Translations under genes and position numbers: made by a program
Notes under the pieces: model-generated
Database searches by the model: none
What the model was told of the DNA's origin: nothing
What the model saw: only the letters and a program-made list of their open reading frames with translations
Origin: an uncultured Kiritimatiellota bacterium
Lineage (GTDB): Bacteria; Verrucomicrobiota; Kiritimatiellia; RFP12; UBA1067
Length of the DNA stretch: 17,147 bases
NCBI GenBank assembly: GCA_934635045.1
Contig: CAKTZA010000072.1
Coordinates: 1-17,147 of the forward strand
Direction: 5' to 3'
Part shown: positions 1 through 7,870 of the stretch, one piece after another
Numbering within the stretch: the first letter of the stretch is position 1
Layout of the letters: each line of letters begins with the position of its first letter

Positions 1-73
1 GGGAAATCCGCACGTCCGGTTTGATGAGGGGGAAGTCGCATCGGCGAAGCCGAGGCGTGGGTCTCTACTCTAC
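1..73 (+). mobile_element. 3' end of a group II intron (domain V 3' half and domain VI), partial
   Basis: The window opens with GGGAAATCCGCACGTCCGG followed by TTTGATGAGGGGG. As I recall bacterial group II introns, this matches a GAAA tetraloop, the 3' strand of domain V (CCGCACGTCCGGTT), and the linker to domain VI. A small hairpin follows (ATCGGC, GAA, GCCGA), then a tail reading TCTCTACTCTAC near 62-73, typical of intron 3' ends. The 5' strand of domain V and the intron-encoded reverse transcriptase would lie before the window. The assignment rests on remembered sequence similarity, not on a fold calculation. If right, the intron ends about a dozen bases before the start codon of the first gene. 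Alternative: a degraded intron fragment. Confidence 0.55.
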
Positions 74-103
74 AAAACCAAAAACATGAAAACCAAAAAC
101 AAC
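74..103 (+). repeat. 15-nt imperfect tandem repeat spanning a start codon
   Basis: AAAACCAAAAACATG (74-88) is followed directly by AAAACCAAAAACAAC (89-103). The first unit ends in the start codon of the next gene and the second unit encodes its first residues. No Shine-Dalgarno sequence is visible before this ATG, so the A-rich unit may itself form an unstructured ribosome entry region. Duplication by slippage is a simple explanation. Confidence 0.6.
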
Positions 104-2342
104 CGTTACCTCCAGGGGGGGGGGGGGGGGGGTAGCCTTCTCCGTTAGCCTTGCCGCCTGTCTTGTCCTATCGGGGACGACTTGGGCGGAAGAGGCGGTC
201 GCGACGCCCGTTTACGCCGTGACGGCGGAGGGGCACAATCAAGCCAACACGTTCGGCAACGCTTCCTATTGGGCGGACTATTCGACAGGGACGGCGGCAA
301 AGGCCCCCTACGCCGTCAACAACAGCAACGCCACAGGGCTTGAATACATCATCACAAACAACTATAGCGCCCGAACAGGCGCGTCGAGTTCAAATGTGTT
401 TTACGGACATGTGACGGTCGGAACGGTGGACTCTCCGGGAACGATTGTCAACAAGTGCTATGGCGCCACGATCTGCTATCTCGGAGGCCTGACCGTCGTC
501 AACGGACAATATACGGCGACACGCGCCGGCGGTTCGGATTTTCATCTGGGACCCGAAGGGAACGCGGCACAGATCTCGGGCACGATTGAGGTTCTCTCGC
601 CGAATGCGAGTCCTTTTCTGTTTGGCGGAAACAGCGGCTCTGTCAACAGCGTTCTGCTTGAGGCAGACATAGTGGGCGGGGAAGATGCAGGCGTTCTCCT
701 CGGCAGTGAAGACTACACCTGGACCGCTTCCAAGATCATTGCGCTTTCAGGCGACAACTCCAAGTATCTTGGATCGATTGAACTTGGCAGGGGATCATAC
801 ATCACGAACGTCATCGGTTCGGCAACGGCGCTCGGCGGCGCGCCGTCTGCGCTGAACGACGAAGCCGTCAAGATCTCGACCAAGGGGAATGGCGTGCTCG
901 TCTTCCGTTCGTCCGTCGGCTCGTGCACGATTCCTGCGACGCGCGGCGTCTTCTTCAATGGCGTCGCGGGAGGTTCGCTTTATCCGCGTTACTTTGGCCT
1001 TGACCTGGAAGAGGGGGCGGATGTCGAGATCCTTGGCCCCGTGAAGGCCAGCGGCACCTGTTCCAACGGTCGTCGGGAACTCGCAATCGAAAAGCTTGGC
1101 AGGGGTACGCTGACCCTGAGCGGCCCCGTTACGCTGACGGATGCGGAAAAGTTTTCCTTCAGGGTTTCCGAAGGACGCGTGGTGCTGGGTTCAGCGACGG
1201 CCATGGCGCTCACGAATGAGCTGTCGGAGGCCGTCTGGCTCAAGTCGCCGTCCGCAGCGGAATATGCGGTTTCGGGCTATGCGCTCCGCGAGGGAGCCGG
1301 ATTTGTGGTTCGCCACGAGAAGGGCGTGGCGGGCACGTTCGTTCTCGACAGCACCTGCACGATTTCCGCGACGCCCATCGGAATCCAGCTCAAGACGGAC
1401 GAAAGAGGCTATGACGCCTATGAGGTCTGCGTCCTGAAAGTGCCGACGGCGGTGAAGACGCTGACGGCGGTGGACTTTGTGGACGTTGACGTCTCGGCAG
1501 ACTATGACTACCCGAAGACGTCGTTTCGCGTCGAGGAGGAGGACGGGATGCAGCGCGTCTACCTCTGCCGCGCGGCGAACGACACGATTGCGCACCTCAC
1601 CTTCGAGAACGGTTTCACGAGCCGCGTCCGCAAGGGAACGCTGAGCGCGGAACCGAAGGTCGTGCAGAAGGGCGCCGTGCTGACGAACGAGGTCAGGAAC
1701 GTGCGTCTCACAGAACATGGCGATCGGGAGACGACCCTGCGGGCGAACGAGAAGGCACTGGGCGTGGGCGGCGGCATGCTGACATGGTCTGATCCAGGCG
1801 ATCTCCTGCGCTACGATTCGATGACCATTGAGTTCTACATCAAGGCCGGCGCGCAGAGTCGCTGGCAGTGCGTATTCGACCTCCAGAACGGACGAGCTGA
1901 CCGGCAGACGGTCTTCTCCTTCCTTTTTGACAGCGCCCTCAGCGGAAAGGTGAACACGGGACTCAAGGTCAGCCATGTCCTCCTGTCCGAAGACGGGAGC
2001 CTGTGCAATTCGGGGCACGTGATCGCCCCGCAGAACGTAGGTGACGACAAGTGGCATCACATCGCCTACACGATCAAGCCGAACGCCACGGATCCCGGAA
2101 AGACAGACCTCCAGTACTATGTCGACTACCGGCTCGTCGCTTCCGCGACCGCCGATGGGAGGCTGTGCTATGAGCCGGCCCAAGGCGCGACATTCAATGT
2201 CTGCGCGGACACCCGCTGGGCGAGCGGCAACAAGTTCTATGGGCTTCTGGACGAGATTCGCATCACGCGCGGCGTCCTGGGTCCGGACCAGTTCCTGCAG
2301 CTGCGCCGCGAACGGGGCGGCATCTGCGTCATCATCCGCTGA
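86..2342 (+). CDS. Secreted beta-strand-repeat / LamG surface protein, leader frame broken by a poly-G tract (phase-OFF)
   Basis: The apparent start is ATG at 86 (MKTKNNRYLQ), but with 18 G in the tract the frame stops at TAG 146-148. With 17 or 20 G it opens into VAFSVSLAACLVLSGTTWA|EE, a convincing signal peptide, and continues unbroken to 2342 (about 751 residues with 17 G). As assembled, the uninterrupted part begins only at GTG 219, which lacks a leader. The middle has beta-strand-repeat character (KLGRGTLTLSG, around residue 336 of the ON form). The C-terminal part is a LamG/concanavalin-like domain at about residues 576-730 (SMTIEFYIK, KWHHIAYTIK, GLLDEIRITRG). The last residues are ERGGICVIIR. 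The likely role is a surface-exposed glycan- or host-binding protein; the ligand is unknown. It heads an operon, with the next gene 20 nt downstream. Either this is a true OFF phase or the G count is wrong. Confidence 0.75.
115..132 (+). repeat. 18-nt poly-G tract inside the signal peptide coding region
   Basis: There are eighteen consecutive G, the first being the last base of codon CAG. The open frame needs the tract to be one G shorter or two longer, giving five or six Gly and then GTA (Val). At the present length the next codons are GGT AGC CTT CTC CGT TAG. At one G longer the tract runs straight into TAG. Tracts of this length are classic slipped-strand mispairing sites and also a common source of sequencing error. 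Confidence 0.95.
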
Positions 2343-2362
2343 AGAAGAAAAGGAAGCGATTC

Positions 2363-5300
2363 ATGGGCAAGACCATTCTCGCGCTTGCGGCGGCGGTGTC
2401 CGTCCTGACGGCGACGGCCGCCGAGCCGGACCTCACGCTGCACCTCACGTTCGACGACGGCACGGCCGAGGCCGCGTTCGCGAAAGGCGACGCGAAGCCA
2501 GTCCGCGCGGAGGGCCTGACCTTCGGCCCCGGCCGTTTCGGGCAGGCCGTGCGGCTGACGGAAAAGACGAAGAGCCTGCTCGCCTACGCGGCGAAAGGCA
2601 ACCTCGACTGGAAGCGCGGCACGATGAGCTTCTGGCTGAAGCGCGAGGAGGGCTCGAATCGGCGCGTCAAGTCGGTGATCGAGCTCGAAAAGGGTGATCG
2701 TCCCGGACTCGGACGCTTCTCCTTCGCGTTCAACAGCACGCCCAACCGGATGCGCGCGATCCGCGATTCGGTGGGCGGGAAGCCCGCCGACCCGGAGTTC
2801 GGGCCGCTCGCGCGCGGCACGGGCGTCTGGGAACACTGGATCGTGACGTGGGGCGTGCGCAGTGGCGGGCTCCGGGCCTTCTGCGGCGGCGACGGCACGC
2901 GCGAGTTCTTCCCCTACGTGAGCGACGAGGAGGGCAACCGCATCCTGCCGAGGTTCGTCGCGAACGCGCCGAAGTTCGAGCCGGACGCGCCGCCGCCCGC
3001 CTACTTCCTGCTCGGCAGTTCGGAGTCGAAGGGCATGCGCCCGGTCGAGGGCTGGATTGACGAGGTGAAGATCTACGATCGCCAGTTCTCGTCCGCCGAA
3101 GTCAAGGCGGCTTTCGAGCGGGACCGCCGCGCGGTAATTGCGTCCGCGCCGCACTTCGCGCTGGCGGACGAGCCGGCGGAGTTTTCGGTCGACCTTGAGC
3201 CGCGCACGGCGGGGCTTGAGGACGTGCGGCTCGCGCTCGTGGACGCGAAGGGGCGCGAGGTGGCGTCCGTGTCGTGCGACGCGGCGGCGCGGCGAGCTGT
3301 GCTGAAGGTCCCGGCGCTCAAGATGGGGAAATACGAATACCGTCTGACGAAGGGTGGCGAAATCCTCGCGCGAGACGACTTCACCGTTCTGCGGGCGGAA
3401 AACCCCTACGAACTGCCGCCGACGGCGACGCCGGGCGAGCCGCGGGACCTGAAGCTCGTGAAGGTCGTCAAGCCCGATCTCGCGACGCTGACGACGAACG
3501 ACTTCCGGGCGGTCGGTGTGTGCCGCATGGGCGAGCTGGACGGCCAGACCTACCTCGAAGGCGGCCGCAAGCGCCTCGACCGTTTCGCCGTCCGCTTCAG
3601 CCTGCCGACGAACGTGCCGCTCTATCTCGTCGATATCGTCTATCCCGACGACAAGTACCGGACGATGGACTTTCTCATTCAGGCGGCGGGCGGCGACGGG
3701 ACGCACGCGACAGGCGTTTCGGGGATGAACGGCGACTACTCGTTCGCGCAGGGCATCTCGACCGGGAGGGAGTATCCGAACACCAAGAAGATGCGCCATC
3801 ACCGCTGCCTCTACTGGACGGGCAAGAGCGAAGACCTCGCGTTTGTCGCGATGGCGTGGCAGGCAAACGCGCCCGCCGCCGTCTCGGAGCTGCGGATCTA
3901 CGAGGTGACGGACGCGGCCCTGCCGGTGACGCGGATTCGGACGTCGGGCGTCGGCGACCCGATGGGGCGTCAGGTCGGGCAGTTCTGGGAAGACCCCTCG
4001 GTGTCGCTCGCACTGCGCTTCAACATGGCGACGCCGCAGTCCTTCAGCGAGCAGATCGACCGCTACGCGGCGATCATGCGCTACTGCGGACAGAATGTCC
4101 TGTCCTACCCCGGCGGCTGGTACAAGGGGCTGATCGTGCTGGGGAACGACCCGCGCCCCGGCACGCACGTCGGCCACTACCTTGAGGGCTACTACGCCAA
4201 GTTCGGACACGAGGGCCTCTACGTGATGCCCAGCATCGAGTTCTTCTTCCTTCCGAATCCGCCGGACATCGAGCCGACGCCTGCAATGGTCACGAACGGC
4301 TTCCTGCACGCCTCTCCCTATCCGATTCAGGCGTCGGGCCTGCCCGTCCAGAAGCGCGGCTCCGTCCTGCCGCCCCTGACGAACTTCTTCCATCCGCTGA
4401 CGCAGTCCGAGATCGAGAAGATGGTTCGTGCGCTCGTGCGCGAGGGCGCGCGGTATCCGGCGTTCAAGGGGATCTCGCTTCAGCTCTACCGCGACAGCGC
4501 GCTCTGGTGGGGCGACATCGAGAGCGGCTACAACGACTACTGCATCGAGGCGTTCGAGCGCGACACGGGGATCCGGGTCCCCGGCGACCGTTCCGACCCG
4601 ATGCGCGGCAGGGCCTACTACGAGTGGCTGATGGCGAACGCCCGCGACCGCTGGATTCGGTGGCGGTGCGAGAAGTTCACCGAGTTCTACGCGCGCATGG
4701 CGAAGATCCTGACGGACGCGCGAGACGACCTGCGGCTCTGGTTCATCGCCGCCCCGTTCTTCGACGCGGTCAGCGAGCTCGACCGCAACCCCGACTACTT
4801 CGGCGAGGACTTCGCGAGCCGGACGCTGAAGGACAAGGGCTTCGACGGCGAGATGCTGGCGAAGGCGATCCCGAACGCGATCCTCGGCGTGACGGTGCAT
4901 CCGCAGCGCCACCGCAAGCGCTGGAGCTGGGCGCTGACGCAGGAGAAGATGGACCGCTACATCGGGATGCCGGCGGGCGAGGGCTACTACCGCGAGATCC
5001 TGAAGGGGGCGTTCCCGCACGTCACCTGCCGCGACGAGTTCATGGAGACGGACGTCGGACGGAATCCGCAGGGGACGCCCCTGAGCGGCGGCTGGCTGAA
5101 GGAGGTCGGCTGGCGCTGCTCGACGGTCAACGCGGCGGGCGAGCATGGGGTGCGCTACTTCTCGGTTCCGCTTCGCCACGGGGATGTCCTTGGCTTTACG
5201 CGCGGAAGCTTCCTTATCTGCGACTACGGCTACGAGCCGCTGGAGGCCCGCTTCGCGCAGGCGTTCCGCGCCCTGCCGCCGGAGAAGATGTCCGACTGGC

Positions 5301-5524
5301 CCTTTGAGAGCGACGCGCCCGAATACGTGCGGGTGCGGACGCTCGAAAAGGGTGGGCGACGTTGGTTCTACGCGGTCAACACCGAGGCGAAGCCCGCGAA
5401 GGTCTCGTTCAGGACGCCTGTCGCCATATGCGACACCGTCTCAGGCCGCCGCTACGAGAAGGGCGCCGTCGAGCTGCCGCTCGGCCCCTATGAGCTGAGA
5501 AGCTTTTACGGGAGGGCCGAATGA
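2363..5524 (+). CDS. Secreted LamG-domain protein with a putative TIM-barrel glycosidase module
   Basis: This is a 1053-residue protein with signal peptide MGKTILALAAAVSVLTATAA. The start is supported by AAGGAAG 7 nt upstream. Residues ~22-250 form a LamG-type beta-sandwich (LTLHLTFDDG, then GWIDEVKIYDRQFSSAEV). Further beta-sandwich regions follow at ~255-345 and ~350-520. From ~525 to ~960 the sequence looks like a (beta/alpha)8 barrel of a glycosyl-hydrolase-like clan (RYAAIMRYCGQNVLSYPGG, FKGISLQLYRDSALWWGD, LRLWFIAAPF). The end (~990-1051) resembles the C-terminal beta-sandwich of retaining glycosidases. I cannot assign a CAZy family or catalytic acids; resemblance to the GHL10-like hypothetical glycosidases is only an impression. 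The stop overlaps the start of the next gene by 4 nt (ATGA), so the two are probably translationally coupled. Expected to be periplasmic or exported, acting on a polysaccharide. Confidence 0.75.
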   Translation: MGKTILALAAAVSVLTATAAEPDLTLHLTFDDGTAEAAFAKGDAKPVRAEGLTFGPGRFGQAVRLTEKTKSLLAYAAKGNLDWKRGTMSFWLKREEGSNRRVKSVIELEKGDRPGLGRFSFAFNSTPNRMRAIRDSVGGKPADPEFGPLARGTGVWEHWIVTWGVRSGGLRAFCGGDGTREFFPYVSDEEGNRILPRFVANAPKFEPDAPPPAYFLLGSSESKGMRPVEGWIDEVKIYDRQFSSAEVKAAFERDRRAVIASAPHFALADEPAEFSVDLEPRTAGLEDVRLALVDAKGREVASVSCDAAARRAVLKVPALKMGKYEYRLTKGGEILARDDFTVLRAENPYELPPTATPGEPRDLKLVKVVKPDLATLTTNDFRAVGVCRMGELDGQTYLEGGRKRLDRFAVRFSLPTNVPLYLVDIVYPDDKYRTMDFLIQAAGGDGTHATGVSGMNGDYSFAQGISTGREYPNTKKMRHHRCLYWTGKSEDLAFVAMAWQANAPAAVSELRIYEVTDAALPVTRIRTSGVGDPMGRQVGQFWEDPSVSLALRFNMATPQSFSEQIDRYAAIMRYCGQNVLSYPGGWYKGLIVLGNDPRPGTHVGHYLEGYYAKFGHEGLYVMPSIEFFFLPNPPDIEPTPAMVTNGFLHASPYPIQASGLPVQKRGSVLPPLTNFFHPLTQSEIEKMVRALVREGARYPAFKGISLQLYRDSALWWGDIESGYNDYCIEAFERDTGIRVPGDRSDPMRGRAYYEWLMANARDRWIRWRCEKFTEFYARMAKILTDARDDLRLWFIAAPFFDAVSELDRNPDYFGEDFASRTLKDKGFDGEMLAKAIPNAILGVTVHPQRHRKRWSWALTQEKMDRYIGMPAGEGYYREILKGAFPHVTCRDEFMETDVGRNPQGTPLSGGWLKEVGWRCSTVNAAGEHGVRYFSVPLRHGDVLGFTRGSFLICDYGYEPLEARFAQAFRALPPEKMSDWPFESDAPEYVRVRTLEKGGRRWFYAVNTEAKPAKVSFRTPVAICDTVSGRRYEKGAVELPLGPYELRSFYGRAE

Positions 5525-7500
5525 GAACCTTCTGCGGAATTCTTGTCGGCGCCGTGGCTGCGCTGTGCGGCACGGCGGTGGCGGCGGAGGCCGCCGCGTC
5601 CCCGGCGGATCTCGTCGACACGCGGATCGGCGCGCGCGTCGGACGCGGCTCGTGCCTGCTGGGGCCATGCGTCCCGCACGGCAGCATCCATCCGAGCCCG
5701 GACACGGTGTGGCCGTCGCCCGGGCGGAAGATCCCGCCGCCGAACGGGTTCTGGTACGGTGACAGAGTCGTTGGCTTCTCGCAGCTCCATGCGCAGGGGA
5801 CGGGCGGCGTGCCGTCCTACGGGCTCTTCCGCGTGGTCTTCGGCGCGCCCTCGGACATGGAGATCCTGGAGGCTCATCCCTACCGCTTCCGCGCGCGGCT
5901 CACCGACTTGGGGACGGACGTCTCCGTGGCGGCGACGGCGAACGGGGCGATCTACGCCTACTCGAAGGGCGACCCGACGATCGACTTCCGCTGCAAGATC
6001 GGCCGCGCCGTCGCCAGCTCGAACGCGTGGATGAGGGCCGAGGGCGGGGCCCTGTTCGGCGGCGGCACGTATTCCGGGAACTGGAACCTCACGCCGTACG
6101 ACTGCTGGTTTTACGCGACCAAGGGCGGGGGCGAGCTGCGCATCGCCGTCTCGTTCGCGTCGGTCGACGAGGCGCGGCGCTTCCATGACGCGGAGCTGCG
6201 CGGGCGGACGCTGGACGAGATTGCCGCAGCGGCGCGCGACGCCTGGAACCGGCGGCTGTCGGCCGTCGCCCTGCCGGACTCGGACGCGGCGGCGCGGACG
6301 CGCCTCTATACGCACCTCTTCCATGCGTTCGTCCAGCCGCGGCGGCGAAACGGGACGTGGGACGACCACTACACGGTCTGGGACACGTGGAAGACGCTGT
6401 TCCCGCTGATGGCGCTCGTGGAGCCGGAGGCGGTGGCGGGCGTCGTGAACTCGTTCGCCGACCGGCTGGCGCGCGGCGGACGGTGCGAGGTGGCGTTCAC
6501 GCAGGGGAAGGAGATGCGCACGGGACAGGGCGGAAACGACGTGGACAACGTGATCGCCGACGCGGCGGCCAAGGACATTCCCGGCATCGACTGGGACGGG
6601 GCGTGGCGCGTGCTGGCGGCGCACGCGGACGACCGGACGCCCGACTACCGCGAAAGGGGCTACGTGGCGTCCGACGTCCCGCACGACTACTGCTGGCGGC
6701 TTCGCTCCGGCAGCGCGACACTGGCGTTCGCCTACAACGACTGGTGCGCGTCGCGGGTCGCCGCGAAGCTCGGCAAGGCCGACGCGGCGGAGCGGCTGCG
6801 CCGGCGGAGCGGAAGCTGGACGAACGTCTGGGACGCCACGCTGACGGACGCGCCCTCCGGCTTTTCGGGCTTCGTGCGCGGACGCCGCGCCGACGGTTCG
6901 TTCGGGGCGCGGGTCGTGTGGCCGCCCGCCGAGGAGCCCGCCGACCCGCGCAGGGGCTACAACGGCTCGTTCTACGAGGGCACCTGCTGGGAGTACTCGT
7001 TCAACGCCTGGCATGACCTGCCGCGCCTGATGGCGCTCTGCGGCGGGCGCGAGACGTTCGTGCGGCGGCTGGAATATGCGCTGGAAAACGGGCTCGTGGA
7101 CTTCGGCAACGAGCCGTCGTTCTACACGCCGTTCCTGTTCGCGTTCGCGGGGCGGCACGACCTGACGGCGAAGTGGGCCGCGCGGATGCGGGCGGCGTTT
7201 CCGCCCGACGGGACGCCGGGGGACGACGACTCGGGCGCGATGGGGTCGCTGTACGTGTTCCTGTCGATGGGGCTGATGCCGATCGCCGGGACGGATCTCT
7301 ACGTGCTGTCCGCGCCGGGCGAGCCGCACGTCGTCCTGAACCTGTCGGGCGCAAAGCGGCCCCTGCGCATCCGGACCAGGGGCGACGTGGGCAAGGGGGT
7401 GCGCCGCGTGACGCTCGACGGATGCCCGGTGGAGAGCCGTCTGCTCCGCCATGCGGAGCTCCGGGACGGCGGCGAACTGGTCTTTGTCGGGGACAACTGA
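5521..7500 (+). CDS. GH92 family glycosidase (alpha-mannosidase type), secreted
   Basis: A 659-residue protein with signal peptide MRTFCGILVGAVAALCGTAV and a cleavage site near AAEA. The N-terminal part carries the GH92 opening pattern VDTRIGARVGRGS, IHPSPDT and VGFSQLHAQGTGG. The catalytic part has WDTWKTLFPL, EGTCWEYSFN (Glu486), FGNEPSFYTPFLFAFAG and GDDDSGAMGSLYVF (Asp568-570), ending with the GH92-like MPIAGTDLYVLSAP. In characterised GH92 enzymes the equivalent Glu is the general acid and the Asp pair assists the inverting water attack, with a calcium ion contacting the mannose. The usual target is alpha-1,2-, 1,3- or 1,4-mannose of N-glycans or fungal mannans; the exact linkage cannot be read here. 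It is somewhat shorter than typical members (700-760 residues). It overlaps the previous gene by 4 nt and closes the operon. Confidence 0.9.
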   Translation: MRTFCGILVGAVAALCGTAVAAEAAASPADLVDTRIGARVGRGSCLLGPCVPHGSIHPSPDTVWPSPGRKIPPPNGFWYGDRVVGFSQLHAQGTGGVPSYGLFRVVFGAPSDMEILEAHPYRFRARLTDLGTDVSVAATANGAIYAYSKGDPTIDFRCKIGRAVASSNAWMRAEGGALFGGGTYSGNWNLTPYDCWFYATKGGGELRIAVSFASVDEARRFHDAELRGRTLDEIAAAARDAWNRRLSAVALPDSDAAARTRLYTHLFHAFVQPRRRNGTWDDHYTVWDTWKTLFPLMALVEPEAVAGVVNSFADRLARGGRCEVAFTQGKEMRTGQGGNDVDNVIADAAAKDIPGIDWDGAWRVLAAHADDRTPDYRERGYVASDVPHDYCWRLRSGSATLAFAYNDWCASRVAAKLGKADAAERLRRRSGSWTNVWDATLTDAPSGFSGFVRGRRADGSFGARVVWPPAEEPADPRRGYNGSFYEGTCWEYSFNAWHDLPRLMALCGGRETFVRRLEYALENGLVDFGNEPSFYTPFLFAFAGRHDLTAKWAARMRAAFPPDGTPGDDDSGAMGSLYVFLSMGLMPIAGTDLYVLSAPGEPHVVLNLSGAKRPLRIRTRGDVGKGVRRVTLDGCPVESRLLRHAELRDGGELVFVGDN

Positions 7501-7531
7501 CTGAGATTGAATTCAGAGGGGGCGGTGAATC

Positions 7532-7591
7532 TGGGGACAGGCCCCCAATCTTGTGGGGACAGGCCCCTCGTTCGGTGGGGTCTGTCCCCAC
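7532..7591. repeat. GGGGACAGGCCCC repeat with 15-bp palindrome (REP-like, possible terminator)
   Basis: TGGGGACAGGCCCC occurs at 7532-7545 and again at 7554-7567; the second copy pairs with GGGGTCTGTCCCCAC at 7577-7591. The stem 7553-7567/7577-7591 is 15 bp with one G-U pair and a 9-nt loop, followed by AATTTG. It lies 52 nt after the GH92 stop, so the transcript could end here, although the U-tract is poor. The GGGGACAG/CTGTCCCC pattern resembles REP-type palindromes mobilised by RAYT transposases. No such transposase gene is in the window, so the family assignment is inference. Confidence 0.65.
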
Positions 7592-7736
7592 AATTTGTGC
7601 TCGAAAAACGCGTGGAAACGGTCGTTTTGCGCGGATATGTTTGAAATGAGAATTTACTGCGGAAAATTCTGACCAAAGATGTTTAAGTCTGTGACAGGAT
7701 TTTGGTGATGTGAAATGAAAAGGAGCGAGGCTGGCG
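7592..7736. other. Intergenic, less GC-rich spacer with no gene seen
   Basis: This stretch between the palindrome and the promoter has no credible reading frame with a ribosome binding site, no tRNA-like fold and no repeat shared with the rest of the window. It is visibly richer in A/T than the neighbouring genes. It may hold upstream activator sites, but none is recognisable. Confidence 0.5.
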
Positions 7737-7766
7737 TTGACGGCGGACAAGTGATTTTGCTATAAT
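7737..7766 (+). promoter_or_regulatory. Near-consensus sigma70 promoter for the AAA ATPase gene
   Basis: TTGACG at 7737-7742 and a perfect TATAAT at 7761-7766 are separated by 18 bp. Transcription would start near 7773 and give an untranslated leader of roughly 100 nt, which contains the paired dyads at 7802-7858. Confidence 0.8.
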
Positions 7767-7801
7767 CTCGTTCGTTATTCAAACATCTAAAAATGATGCA
7801 A

Positions 7802-7858
7802 GTTTCGTTGTTGCAATAACTAAATCGCGCAGAAGTTTAGTTGTTGCGAAAACGAAAC
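7802..7858 (+). promoter_or_regulatory. Large inverted repeat / double-dyad operator in the 5' leader
   Basis: Positions 7802-7824 and 7836-7858 are 23-nt inverted arms with three mismatches and an 11-nt loop. Each arm also contains a near-palindrome of its own: GTTGTTGCAATAAC (7807-7820) and GTTGTTGCGAAAAC (7840-7853). These two also form a direct repeat 33 bp apart, about three helical turns. The element ends just before the ribosome binding site (GGGAGGG). It could be an operator for a cooperative repressor downstream of the promoter, or an RNA hairpin limiting translation. The binding protein is unknown. Confidence 0.65.
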
Positions 7859-7870
7859 AGGGAGGGAAAA

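Noticed and set aside
219..221. GTG 219 as the true start of the first surface protein
   Set aside because: It would leave the protein without a leader although a perfect signal peptide lies directly upstream in the same frame; no ribosome binding site precedes it.
2237..5179. 980-codon open frame on the minus strand
   Set aside because: It is a shadow of the high third-position GC of the + strand LamG/glycosidase gene: composition is Arg/Ala/His/Val-rich with no domain, signal peptide or ribosome binding site.
5506..7452. 648-codon open frame on the minus strand
   Set aside because: It is opposite the clear GH92 gene, with the same biased composition and no recognisable motif.
7841..7870. 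TTG 7841 as start of the AAA ATPase
   Set aside because: It lies inside the inverted repeat, whereas ATG 7871 has GGAGGG at a good distance.
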